A DNA stretch of 64,000 bases from contig JACATO010000978.1 of the NCBI GenBank assembly GCA_018389105.1, positions 248,001 to 312,000 on the forward strand, written 5' to 3'. The position numbers and the translations under genes are program-made. Below are positions 11,021 to 23,184 of this stretch, one piece after another (the first letter of the stretch is position 1; the number at the start of each line of letters is the position of its first letter). The notes under the pieces are model-generated. The model worked only from the letters and a program-made list of their open reading frames with translations, was not told the DNA's origin and did not search any database. This DNA comes from Nautilus pompilius (Eukaryota; Mollusca; Cephalopoda; Nautilida; Nautilidae).

Positions 11021-14000
11021 GTAAGTTCTCTTAATTGTATAATTGTGAACCTTTTCTCATTTTAACTTTGGTTATAATTCTGTATAATCCAGTAATTAAA
11101 AGATGATGTACAGCAACACTTATTTTCAGAAAAACAAAAAACAAAGTCTGTGAGATTGCAAAGCATCATATATATATATATATCCAGTATTGGAAATAAT
11201 TATGGAAACACACACAGAGTCTGCACAAATGAATAATTGCAACTGAAACACATATATAATACATGCACAATGCATTAGTATAAAAAGACAAAACAAAATA
11301 AATACAATGCATTGATATGTAAGCACTTTGCTTTATGTAGAACATGACAACTTTTCATATTTCTGTATAGGTTATGAATGGGAAATGTTTTTCAAAATAT
11401 CCTGTTGCACTTTAATCAATTTGTCTAAGATGTTTTCTTGCTGTTTGACCTCAGTAGCCATATAGTCTTATGTAGCCTCAGAGATGATCGTATCAGGACT
11501 TTGTGCAGGCCAAGACAGAGTTCTGTCAGGCTTTTTATGTTGCAGATAATTTCTTGCCATAATGGTCATTGTCATGTTTGAAAATGGATCCCTGCCTAAT
11601 TAAATGTCTTCATGATGGATGAGAATCTGTCCTATACCTGTTGGCAGTCAGTATACCTACAATTTTATGCAAATTTCCAACACCATCTGCTGATATGCAG
11701 CCTCTCACTGTATTGAGCTGTTTTACACTGGTTGTTATGTTGCTTTCCTTTGAACAAACTGCTATTTATTGTTGCCAAACAGTACAAACTTGGACTCATC
11801 TGTAAAAGAGCATTTCCAGGTTTGATGATTGCATTGTTTCATTTATACTGCCCGTTTTAGCCTTGCTGTTGGTTGTCTCTCAACAAAGGCTCTGGGAATC
11901 TATACAGCCATTGAGACCATGCTAATCTATATCTTTTACTGACCTTAAAGAAACATTAACACACCATACTTGCAGCTAGCTCAGTCACAGGGTTTCTACT
12001 GGCTCATAGTTTATCATGTGGTGAACAAATTCTGAGGTGCTGATCATCATTTTTGGAGAGTTTGGGCTTCCTTGATTGCATCTGTTGTTGACACAACCAG
12101 TTTTGCACATCTTCCTCAGTCTTGCATACAGCTTCTGAATCATGAAGTCTGGCTGAAATCTGTCACATGCAGTAGCTTTCACTAGCTAATTCTTTGATCT
12201 CTATCTGCTTGTCATGTTATATTTCTTTCACAGAAGTCGTAGTGTTTGCCACACTACAATAGTATTGCTGACCATACTATGGTGCTTTTGATGTTCACAC
12301 AACAGATGCAATTTTATCACATGTTATATGCATTTTATACCCAGTTTTTCCTGTTTCCAATACTGTATATGACTGAATAAGATTAAATTGGACATTTTGT
12401 CAAAATTCTTCTGCTTTCATAATGACTAATAGATTAAAAGATATTGGATATGCTGCCTACTTGTTGTGTTGGTGGTGGTTGGCATATGCCCTTGTTACTT
12501 GAGTTGTGCCAGGGCTAAAATAATAATCAGTTGTGAAAGGGAATTAAGTGATGACAAAGGGATTTAATGTGCACTAATTTCAGCCAACCTAATAAAAACA
12601 AAAGCCTAGAAGTTGAAGTTAGAGGCAACTGGCCTCAGACGAAAAAGATGATTTCTCCTTGTTTCTTTTCAAAATGAACATTTTATAGCTGTGGAAGAAG
12701 CTTGGTTTTCTTTTGCCTCTAATGCAAACCACGGGTAATACAATGCACTGCCACAATAATTTGGTCACCTGTTATTGAAATGTATTAGTTGCAGATAACA
12801 AGCAGCAGTGTGAAATTTTTTTATCAGTACTTAGTTGACCCACTTTTGACTCCTGCCCCGTTAGACATTGAATCGACATTTGGTGCATGTACCCCATACC
12901 CACAGGAGCTTCCTTTGATAGACTTCCCTTGGCCGCAATTTTTGACACGCTCACAGATGCCTGATTGGGTTTGTATCAAGGGAAGAAGCTGAATGCTTGA
13001 TTTCTCTTCCTGACAATGATCACCTGATACATTTGATGCCCAGCACTATCTTCCTCAAGAATGTGAGCAACAAATCTCAGTATGCATTGTTTGTACAGTG
13101 GTATGCATTTTTAAAATTACAACAAACGTGGCAAAATTGACATTTTCTTCGAAAAACACCAACTTTGTCTTTTCATCCAATCAGAATATGCTCGTACCAC
13201 TCATTGCTTGACTGCAGGCTGATAACATTAGGATCGGAGGTCTTCCCAAAACTTAGGTGCCAACCTCCATATCTGAATCACTGAAATGCATACCTATTTC
13301 AGAATAAGGCATACTGCCAACACCTGATGGTTTTTGTAGACATGTCCGCTGACCAGACTTTTGAAAACATTTTGTTCCTTCCTTTTGGTAGAGACGTCAT
13401 TAGATGGGTGGTCAACAAGAGAATCTTGATGATGTGTAACAGCACATTCCTGTCATAGTTTTACTGCTAAAGGTTTTCCATGTCATTCTGCTTCAACAGT
13501 GACATTCACCTTCATGAACTTCATTGAGACCTTTGGCAATTTATTTTGACTCTGGCCAATTTCTTAATGTTTTATAAAATGGCCTCAGATAAATAGAAAA
13601 TATTATTGGATATGCTTCTTTCAGGTGTTGGTTGTGCTCATTAATTAGCCTACCCTCCTAGACAGTATTTCTATACTGACAAAAACAATATGTAAAATTT
13701 AATTAGACTTATAGGGGTTACCAAATTAATATGGCTGGGCGCCATATATACATGTGCTCGGGGGTTATTATAGCCATTTTGAACTAAGCATGGGAGAACT
13801 CCAGTTTATCTGAGTTATTAAAGTGCTAATTTGACCTGAATGAAGGCCCGGATTCAGTTTTTTCTCAAAATCACACTGTTTGGAAACCTTCAACAACTCT
13901 TTTTTTTTTTTTTTTCCATTCTTCTGTACTAGAGCTTTTGCCTGGTTTTCTCCCACAGCTAGGTAGAGGAAAGAGTTCTAGGGATTTTTAGGTACATGGT

Positions 14001-15800
14001 GGAGCTTCCGTGGCCAACTCCTGACTGGCTCTCAACTATAGTTACGAAGGCTGATGATGCTCACATCATCTTTGCAGCTCAATTCTGCGAGAGATCGTCA
14101 ACTCCAAATTCAGGAAAGATGACCAAAGAACTTTCTAATAGATGATGGGATGTAATTATATAACTTGTCACTCCGAAAAAAAAATGTCATTTTTATATTA
14201 AGTTACACCCTTATGCACAGCAAATCATTTTAAAAATTGGGGTTTGGAACTTGAATAGAAGAAAATGTTTTAAAAAATTAAGTCAGCTCATGGTAGAAAT
14301 ATGATATGTGCAATAGTACATAAAACTGTGAATAATCTCTGACCCTTTTTTTTTTTTTGTTTTAATATACAGGCATTAACACTGATAGCTTTTATATGTT
14401 CATGTGTTTTTCCATGGTGGGCGTCTTCTGGAGGTGGCTGGGTCCAGTATGCTACAGTTTCCTCATTCATCATCTCCACGTTTTTCTTTTTGGTCCACAT
14501 CTTTAATTTCTTCAGGAGCAATTGGGAACGTTATTTGATTGTCATAGTAAGTATTGTGTGCATATCACTGCAGCTTGATTTATTAGCATACGCTGTTAGT
14601 AGACATTGTTTCAAATCTAAAAGTACCAGATTTCCTATTAGCATGACCTTTCTCTGATGGAATTTGGTGGTTAAACCATTGAATAGCTATGGCTGGGGGA
14701 AGGGTTAGGGTTAACTGATTTTTTGTTAGTAATTCCTCTTGTCTCATTGCCATATGTCTTGAAGTGGAAGCATCATCGAAAATTGTTTATTTCAAAATAT
14801 ACTAGGAAAATGAAGGCAGCTGTTTTCTCCCGAAAGCTCTAGGAGTTAACTAAGAAAGAAAAATCACCAACGATATCACATTTGGTTTCTATGGTAACTA
14901 TTCAAAAAAAAGGTGGGGGGGAGACAAGCGGGGGAAAAAAGGGACTTAAATAGGCCAAAGATTTCTCGATGTTAGTTTATTCTATTTGAATGAAAACTTT
15001 GCTTAGTAAAGGTGCATTTGTGATACAAACTAACAAAAATTTCTTTCCGGTTGATGTGGACAAGTTGAGATTCTTGCTAAAGAGTACCATTTTGAACTGC
15101 TTTTACCAGGTGTCGTTAAGATTTCTTTCCATTTTACAGCACGTTTGAGGATGGTCTTCAGTTTATGTTGCGGTTCTGAATGCGTTAAACAGATCCTGAA
15201 ACTTTCACAATATTAATTTGAACTGTTGCTCCAGTGATATCCTTTTTATCCCAAATGGAGTATGCTTATTCAGTAAATTTTGAGGCGGCTTTCACCTTAA
15301 TATTTGTTTGTTTGCTTAATTAGGTTCCCTTGCATTTCTTGTCGCATTATAAGCTAGTATTTTTCAATGGCAATTAAGCTAAAACACTAATCAGGCACAA
15401 ATGGAAATTAGATTTTTCACTCATGTAATCATAGGTCCTGCCCAGTTTGAAGTCTGTACTAAGTTGCTGACTGCCTAACAGTTTAGAAGTACCAATGATG
15501 GCCAATCGTCAAAGATGCTAAGACCACTTTTGTTAATTTTACTGGCTGCCTTAGTGATAAGTTCAACCTGGTGTTCATATGATTGTAGAAGTTCTTCATG
15601 AGAGAATAAATTTTTTAATTTAATTTTTATAAACGATTTTTATCAGCAACACTGTGTAGATGTTTTCTTGTGAGAAAATTTAAGTAATATTTCGCATCAG
15701 AAACAAAAATGTCCATAATGCTGATTGATTTACAGATTCTAATATGAAATTTTTCCTGTTCAAGTAGCCTCAGAATGTACATGCACATGCGCGCGCACAC

Positions 15801-15844
<44 letters not shown>

Positions 15845-18223
15845 AAAGAATAATTAGTTTACATAAAATAAAAGGAAGATATCAGAAGCTTGTAATTCAT
15901 TTTTGATTATGAAGTCTGTATTGCCTGGACAATTCTAAATATCAGATAGGTAATGCACAAAAGATGAAAAAACAGTCTTATACAGCCAAACAATTTCAAC
16001 AATAGACATGTTTTTTTTCCTTTCATCCTGCAAATAAATAGATGATACTATATTAGAGAAATTGTATTTACAAAATGAGGATGTAGAATATTTTGGAATT
16101 TTATTTTTCAAAAGAACCATAGCAGGGTTACTGCACAACTCGAGGGGGCGGTGGTCTGGCCAGTCTCGTTAAGTCGGCGGAAAAGTGTTTTCTAGTAATA
16201 GTTATGTGATGCTTTATCCCGTCTATAGAAATTTAGTTAGATAAGGGAATGAAGCCAATGTATAGAATAAACCAGTAAACACTGAGAGAGTTCACACGCC
16301 GCTCTACTCATTCATGCACCAGCTTAGTTGTGTTTCAGGTTTGTCATCTCTCAGTGCACCTGCATCGTGAGCACAAGACTTCTTACACGAATTGTCTCTC
16401 CTTTTGGCGTAGTTGCCAACAAAGGAAGTTGGCCGAAATGTTTACTGTTCCTAATGGCCCACATAGTTAAAGGGGGGATGTAGACTTACCGTTGTTCATC
16501 AGTCTTTCTTGAGGTGTAGCTCTCTAGCTGTCCAGATTTTATTCTTTCCTTTCATTTCCCTGACCGCATGTCTAACTGGATCACGCTGGACAGAAAAGTG
16601 TCGCCGCTGCTGGAACATACTCCACTTAAAACTTAAAATCCTTTTGATGAAAGCAGAAATTTCTCTCATGACTGCAGAACTGGTCAGCGGAAACAGGACT
16701 TCTGGCGGTCATTATTTATTAGCCACTTATCATAAAACGCAGAAACAAGATGGAAAATTGTTCTGAATTTCTTGCTGCATCACTGCCTGGTTTCTGCACA
16801 TGACTCATGTAGAGATGACCTACCAGTCTTGTTCACCGTAGCATGTAATTTAGATACATTCTCGCTGTCCTAGGTGGACAGGTGATAATTAAACTGCAAT
16901 TCTTTATTTCTGATACTTGTTCAGGCTGAAATTAAAAAAAAACTTTTAAAAAGAAAACAAAAACCATACAGCATGTGAGTCCACTTTGGTCACAGAAGCC
17001 TCTCCCTCTGGCAATGAGACACAGACTGTTGCATGACCGAACAGATTTTTCCATTTTTTTGCATGTCACATTAAGTCTTTGCTATCTGGTACATAGCTTG
17101 TAACATTCCAGATTAATTCCTGAGATTTTAATCCCCAATCTTAATCTTATCTAACTGAGTACGAGGCGGTGGTTTTAACAGAAGAAAGGCCTACATAATT
17201 TTATCACTTAATTCAAGAAATTACGAATTGAGACCTCTATACAAAGAGGCTGATAAAAAGATGATAAAACATTCTTTTAAAAAAAAGGTAGTAGTTTTTT
17301 GTTTATCATAGTTTAGTCAGGTTATTTCATATGATTAGTCCAAGTAGTACAAAGAGGCGGTAAGTCATTTGGACTTATACAAGATAACTCCTGACCCACA
17401 ACCAAGGTAGCAAATATTGGCCAACTGATGCTGTCTCTGTTAACAAACAGAACTTTTAATTTGTACAATTCATCCTGTTACTAAAAAATGATCGGACGGC
17501 AGTATTTGTATTCTTTAAAGAGAATAGGTCTTTTGGATTAGGCATGTTGACTGATTTCTCCTGAATATAGCTTTCAGTTGATGTTGAAATCAAGGATTTA
17601 GAAGTTGGGTCAAGTTGTTGAGATCTGCTTTTAAGAAATTAACATTTTTTCCTTCTCTTTTTTCTCTGATCTATTCTGCTTAATGGGTTTTACTGCTGCT
17701 AAAATTTAACATTTTAAAAGATTGCTCTTTGCTCCACAAACAAAACATGCATCCATACAGAAGAAATAATAGTGACATCACAAAGTTCCTGACAATCCAC
17801 CTTTAATGTTGATTTTTTCCTTTATCCCCAGTAATTTCCAGAATTATTCATCGGTCTTCAAAATGTATTTGCTGTTCTCCAACAGTCACAAAATAACCAA
17901 CAGAGCATTTACAACACACGCTTTATATGCACTAGTGTTACCTGCTACAAAACTTGCCGAGTGAAGTTTTTTTTTTTTAAATAACAGCTGCTGTCAGTCA
18001 GTATTTTGTGGCTGGCCAACTAGACTAACAAGACTGAGGGTCACAGTCTGACATGCTCAGCTTAGTGTACCTCTCTAATGTGGTTTCTTCTTGTTTCTCT
18101 CCATCAGCTGGTCAGGGTTTATTCTGGGCTCTCTGGTTTTCTCCCACAAATACAAATGAAGAGGCTTAGTAGGGCTATTGCTGCTAAATTTGGATGAGGT
18201 AGATATCCCTGTAGCACAGGATA

Positions 18224-18298
<75 letters not shown>

Positions 18299-21200
18299 GA
18301 CATTGGTGTACAAAAAACAAAAAATATCTACTACCTGGCTCCAAATCTGTTCTGGCCTCTTGCTGCTATCATGTTACAGGTGGACAGAGATACACTGCAA
18401 ATAAGCTAGAAATGTTAAGCCTTGGTGAAATAGCAGCAATAATGAAAAATTATATAGTTAATCACTAATCTTTACCATTAAGATGGAGGCCATGCAGTGA
18501 ATTTAGAAAAAGCATAACTAACCAACCTTCTGTAAGAAAATCGCTGCCAGTAGTTGTATATCCTTTACTAATTTCGTGAATATAAGCTAAGATATCAAAC
18601 CAGTGTTCCAAAGGACTATATAGTCTGCTGCCAATCAAACTACTTTAATCAGCATCACATCTATCAGTATTTTCTATTGTTTTAGTTGTCATATCACATC
18701 TGAGTTACTCTGAGACAAATACAATTGGTGAGGTGATTATTTAAGTGGAAATCGTGAATATTGCAAGAAGAAAATGTATAATGTTAATGTGAAAATTCAG
18801 TTTTTGTTGAATCTGAGCTAACTACATTAAATATAGTCAGACTTTTTAATGTTCATATAGTGGCAAGTAATAGATCAATTGAATGTGCTATAACAAAAGT
18901 AGAGTTTACTGTGAATAGAAACTGAACTCTATTTGACGTTAAGATTTAGGAAAGTTTTGTTTAAATTACCATTTTTGTTTGTCTTTCAGAGTAAATTCAA
19001 TCTATTATTTTTTTGCCTTGATAGTTTTGTATGCTTTCCTGAATGAGGCATTATTATAAACTTCCAAGGTACTACAACCAGGTGGACAGGATGGATTTAT
19101 AATTAGAAAAGAGAAAAGATAAGCAAAATCAGTATATACATTGCTTCGGAAAACTCCTTAAATGGATTGTTTTGGACAGGAATTCACGTATTTCCTGTTT
19201 GGTTTTGCATATTTTGGTTGTCTGGGTGGGCAGATAACCAGAGAGCGCTATCGTGTTGAAAATTATCTCCGTTTTCCCATGGTTATGCTCTAGGCTAACC
19301 AGACCGTGGTCAGAGCCAATGACAAACTGCCAGAGATCTCCACATTTTTGTGCAGATCTGTTGTCAGTATTATCATGAAATTCACAGAGGTAAATGTTGT
19401 TGCTGTGGCATAGCAACCTAAAAAGGAAGCCCTTTAATGATGATATTGAGACCAAAATGTACCATTACTTGTCACATCTTCATTTACCATCAAGATTCTC
19501 TAGCTAACAACATCTGCGTAACAGAAATTAGCTAATGTGTGGGACAATACTATCTACACTGACTTGGCTATTAACCTGTAAAAAGAAAAAAAAGACACCT
19601 TTCAAATAGGAATAGAATGCTTCAAAGAATCTGTCAAGTGAACATTCCTGGAAAGATCCTCAATGGCTGCAGGTTTCTGGAATTTACACTTTTGGAGAAT
19701 CCTAATGATGACTAAGCCCATTGTCTTTAGTCCATGATCATGTATGGAGGTAGGGGGGTACAGAAAGAAAAACAAAATAGAATTGGTGTTTGTCTAGGAT
19801 GTCAATTCTTCTGGGTATGCTGCCATTAAACCAAGAAGGGCATTCTGAGATTTGATACCATATTTTTTAGGATGGTGCTACATCCACACCATCTATGATT
19901 GCAGTCTGGAAATAGAATCAAAGCATCCAACTTCTCTGGGTAACCCAATCAAGCTCAAGAGGGAGCATCTGTATCAGCTGAAATCCCTTTCTCACCTCAC
20001 TAATATGATTGATGAAATGAAAGGAAGTTTGCACACACACAGGCAGATAGATAGGGAAGACTGGATTAGTTTGTGATAAATAATTTTGTTGATTTAATAC
20101 CAAACAGCAAGAAGGTTCTTTGTAGTGCAAAGAGTGACATGACCAAGAACTAACACACAGGATTTCACTCTATTGCTATGCTTTAGACTACTTGTTTGAA
20201 AATAGTTTTCTTTTCTTTTTTGTTCTTGGCCTTAGATTGGTAAACACTAACTATCCCTCACATTTGTAGCAGGTGGACTCTTCCAAACATCAGTGATCCC
20301 TATAGCTACAAAAAAACACTTCCTATAAAGCAACTTGGAAAGATTTGCATCTGTTCCTTCATTGCCATCCCTAAAACACACACACTCTACAATTCTCCAA
20401 CATTTCCACCATATTAACAAACAACTTGATATAATTACTGCAGTATATACATTTATTCAGACTTTTAATCCATATGTTTATTTTTAGGAATTTGTTGGGT
20501 ATTGTATCGCTGCAATGCAGCTGTTAATTGCTGGCATTGTTGCTGCAACAAGAGCTTATTTTGCAGCTAGCATTGGTGCTGCAGCCGTAAGTAGAAAGTT
20601 TTTACTGCTCTCTGTAATTCATATACACTGATTTGCTAAAGTTACCAAACACCCTAACCCTATTTATTTACTGTTTAGAATGTGCACTTTCTGACAGCCT
20701 GTACCTAGATGGTGGTGGTGATGATATCATACCATTAGTCTATGCGCATTACCTCTCTTTTTTACATCTTAATAACCATTTGTTAATTTTCATTACCTTG
20801 GCAAAGAAGTTTTATGTAGATTGTAAACTTAGTGCAAGTGAATTTAAAATTTATTTACCATGTCAGACTAATCAGTGTAATCTTTTTGCACACCTGTAAG
20901 TCACCTGGTGTTTTCATCTGTAGCAAATATAATTGGAGGTGTTGTGGAATTCTCTACTTTATGCTAATGTATTTGCTAGTGTGCTTTCCCTTCAGAAATG
21001 AAGGATAACTATATTTGAAAAGGCGTGAATATGTGATGGGCCATAAGGAAACGGATTAAAATTGCCCCACTCTTCCACTTTCAAATGGTTTATGGCTTAT
21101 TACATTTCACGTGAACACTCATTTTTCAATAATTTTGTTGTTCTTATCTTCAGCAGCATCAAACATCTTCAAATTGTTTTCTGATCTTGTTCATGTCATT

Positions 21201-23184
21201 GGAACATGCAGCTGTCTGTGAGCAAGCCTTACTTTCGGTAAAAATACTCCAGCATCATAAAAAGTTTCTCCTTGTGATTTATTTGTGGTTATAACAAAAG
21301 CTGGAATTAATGGAAATTTCTTTTCAAATGTAGAAGGTAAATTTGTTTCACTCTTTGCCAGAGCAGTTAATGGAATTAAAAATCACTCATCTTTTGTTAC
21401 TCCCACTTAAAACCTCAGCATCTATAGAATTGCAGAATAATCCTTTCTTAATTTGCCTTCCATTGCCCAGTTCTCATTTTAAGTTTAAAACACACACACA
21501 CACACCTAACATCAAGAGCATTACCAAGGAGAAGCTGGCTGCTTTTATATATATATATTAGATAGATTGCAGCATGAAAACTGCTGGCAAATAAAAGTTT
21601 ATATAATCAAGTTTTCAGTGTTAATATTCTTTATGCTACCATTAGCTTAATAACATCTTTTTAAGTGTTCTTGCATAGAGAAAACAGACTTCTACAATGT
21701 TCAGTAGAGGATAACTTTCATTCAGTGACAATAATAGCTTTTCTCTGGTTCATACGTTTTTCATGTCTTTTCCACAGCCATTTTATTGGGGTTCAGATGA
21801 GGAGGTTTTGCTGGTCATTCCAGCATCCTCGGGGTTTTCTTTTTGAAAAATCTTTTCACCTAGTCTCAGCTGTGCTCTGGATCACTGTGATGCTTGCCGA
21901 CCAACGTAACTCTTTCCCCGGCAGTTTCCTTGCTGACATTAACGTCATGGTTTCCAGTAGGTTCTAGTATACACATGTCTCTGATTTCTTCTATCGGTAC
22001 CAAAACGACTCCCTCTCTGAAGTAAAACAATACGAGAACTGGGCCTTTTTTTTCCTGTTTTAGAACTTGGCACCGCACACTTCTCATCTCAGAGTCTCTC
22101 TCTTCCAGACTGCCTCCAGGAAAAAGTTGTGCCATTTTAAGAAGAAAAGCACCATCCCTCCATGAAATATTGGTCTCTTTGAGAATTGCGGCATCCCTGA
22201 TCCGTTCCTTTTAGAAGCCATTAGTCACTTTCTGGCTGCTCCTTCATACAATCCCAATATAATTACCATTTTGTGTTATTTCAGAACTAATAATGGCTCC
22301 ACACACTCTTACAGGTCCTTTGCCAGTTTAATTACCTTTTCTCTAATTCTGAACTTCACAACCAAAATGCTACATTGATTTTATTTCTCCAATTTTTCCT
22401 TCAGATTTGTTACCTACCCATTCTATTAAATTAGCTGTGCTCTTTTCATGTTAGAGATTAAATAAACCATACGTAATATTTGTGTAAAAGGAGTGATTTA
22501 TTTAATAAAAGTATTAAAATATAAATAGATCTCAGTCTGGTTGGACATTTAGTTGACAGAAATTTTCCTGTTGTGAGAAACAATACATAACACATGAAAA
22601 GATACGTCAGCTACACCACTTTTCCTGTTCTATTTGTTACGCATAAAAACACCGGGTGAGATGATTTGCAGGCATGGAGAGACATTTCAGCATCCTACTT
22701 TGTTAACTGTCTGATTACTTTAAGGTGGTAGGATGTGTCTGATTCATTGTAATCTTTATAACAAGATCCTCCCTCAGCTATCTGGAAGATGCTGTGGACT
22801 GTCTGATCTGTCTTTCACGTTTAGAATTCCAGCCTTCGGAAATGAACGTTTTTACGACACGACAGCAGGCGAGACTGTTTGTTATGTTGTGTGCATATAT
22901 ATATGCCTTTTAAAGAAACAAGCAGACAAACAGAACACCCCAGAAATCTTGTTTCCTCAACACACAAGCTCTGTTGGTGACCAGAGTTAACACCTTTTTA
23001 CAAATTAAATTACTCTCTAACTTTTGTTACCATGGCTGACAATATCTTTTCTTTTCTTTTTCAGTTCTTCGCATTCATGTCTACAATTGCCTTTGTGATT
23101 GATGTCATTCTTCAGGTGAAGGACAGACAAAGTATTGCAGACAGTTCAGCCCCACTGAGAGACCCCCATCAAGGTACCCCTTAG
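10907..23184 (+). CDS. MARVEL-domain four-pass membrane protein (spliced gene)
   Basis: Four coding exons (10907-11020, 14373-14546, 20488-20586, 23065-23184) join into a 168-residue open frame. All three coding introns are in phase 0 and have GT-AG ends; three of the four donors or acceptors used are near-consensus (GTAAGT donors at 11021, 14547 and 20587). The protein has a short polar N-terminus (1-33) and four hydrophobic segments at about 39-54, 64-83, 92-117 and 127-146. A charged C-terminal tail (147-168) follows. This is the layout of MARVEL proteins (CMTM, plasmolipin, MAL), which act in membrane apposition, lipid-raft sorting and vesicle traffic. I cannot place it in one subfamily. 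The start is the first ATG after the acceptor at 10859, with A at -3. The first exon is probably untranslated. The gene body is CpG-poor, suggesting germline methylation. Confidence 0.8.
11184..12365 (-). mobile_element. Tc1-like transposon relic, copy A
   Basis: The inverted ends CAGTATTGGAAA (11185, and the reverse complement at 12354-12365) bound about 1.18 kb. The minus strand keeps transposase pieces, such as IFKHDNDHYG (compare the usual QQDNDPKH block) and LSWPAQSPDTI (the WPxQSPDLNP block), broken by many stops. Its 5' end (CAGTATTGGAAACAGG...AAACTGGG) matches the element at 28833 on the + strand and the piece at 51243, so all three are one family. It lies in an intron of the MARVEL gene in opposite orientation. 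Confidence 0.8.
12366..14372. other. Remainder of MARVEL intron, nothing recognised
   Basis: AT-rich, CpG-poor intronic DNA. A minus-strand stretch about 12.77-13.3 kb has scattered cysteine-containing open pieces that could be an old transposon, but I could not assign a family. A 15-base poly-T lies near 13.9 kb, and another just upstream of the exon at 14373 forms its polypyrimidine tract. Confidence 0.4.
14373..14546 (+). CDS. MARVEL gene, second coding exon
   Basis: It is 174 bp (58 codons, phase 0 at both ends), with acceptor TATACAG before it and donor GTAAGT after it. It encodes membrane segment 1 (ALTLIAFICSCVFPWW), a short glycine-rich loop, membrane segment 2 (YATVSSFIISTFFFLVHIFN) and a charged stretch FRSNWERY. 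This is the most MARVEL-like part of the protein. The antisense frame over 14288-14521 is a shadow. Confidence 0.8.
15800..15838. repeat. Compound TA/GA microsatellite
   Basis: A TATA run followed directly by a GAGA run in intronic DNA. Confidence 0.9.
18227..18296. repeat. CT microsatellite
   Basis: A near-perfect CT run with one CAT interruption. Frames across it give Ser/Leu or Arg/Glu strings that are not genes. Confidence 0.95.
20488..20586 (+). CDS. MARVEL gene, third coding exon
   Basis: It is 99 bp (33 codons, phase 0 at both ends), with acceptor TTTTTAG before it and donor GTAAGT after it. It encodes EFVGYCIAAMQLLIAGIV and a following Ala-rich stretch, forming membrane segment 3. 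It is too short to be listed as a free-standing open frame, but its phase and hydrophobicity fit the exons on either side. Confidence 0.75.
21130..21380 (-). mobile_element. PIF1/Helitron-type helicase fragment (relic)
   Basis: The minus strand reads FPLIPAFVITTNKSQGETF followed by DAGVFLPK and RLAHRQLHVPMT. This matches the C-terminal helicase signature of PIF1-like proteins, which also form the helicase part of Helitron rolling-circle transposons; there the block typically reads FxxxPAFAMTINKSQGQTF...SHGQLYVALSR. A stop follows the last block and upstream sequence is not recognisable. It is a truncated relic inside a MARVEL intron, antisense to the gene. Confidence 0.7.
21866..22200 (-). 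other. Unassigned open segment of about 105 codons
   Basis: The minus strand stays open from about 22200 to 21866 and reads like real protein. It includes LLKMAQLFPGGSLEERDSEM and VLVLFYFREGVVLVPIEEI. It keeps more CpGs than the surrounding intron. It may be part of the transposon that supplied the helicase fragment 0.5 kb downstream on the same strand, or an unrelated insertion. No family was recognised. No splice context or upstream continuation was found, so it is not called a gene. Confidence 0.3.
23065..23184 (+). CDS. MARVEL gene, last coding exon
   Basis: The acceptor is CTTTTTCAG ending at 23064. Codons encode membrane segment 4 (FFAFMSTIAFVIDVILQ) and a polar tail KDRQSIADSSAPLRDPHQ, ending in TAG at 23182-23184. 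The tail has no obvious C-terminal targeting motif. Confidence 0.78.
   Translation, partial: FFAFMSTIAFVIDVILQVKDRQSIADSSAPLRDPHQGTP

Larger units (their letters stand above)
14547..20487. other. MARVEL intron, large
   Basis: No coding exon was recognised. It contains a TA/GA microsatellite (15800-15838), a locally CpG-retaining patch (about 16141-16700) and a CT microsatellite (18227-18296). Open frames on the minus strand at 19129-19455 and 19918-20130 were read and match no family I know. The rest is AT-rich and CpG-poor. Confidence 0.45.

Noticed and set aside
14700..14716. Telomere-like GGGTTAGGGTTA
   Set aside because: Only two repeat units in an intron; expected by chance in this amount of DNA.
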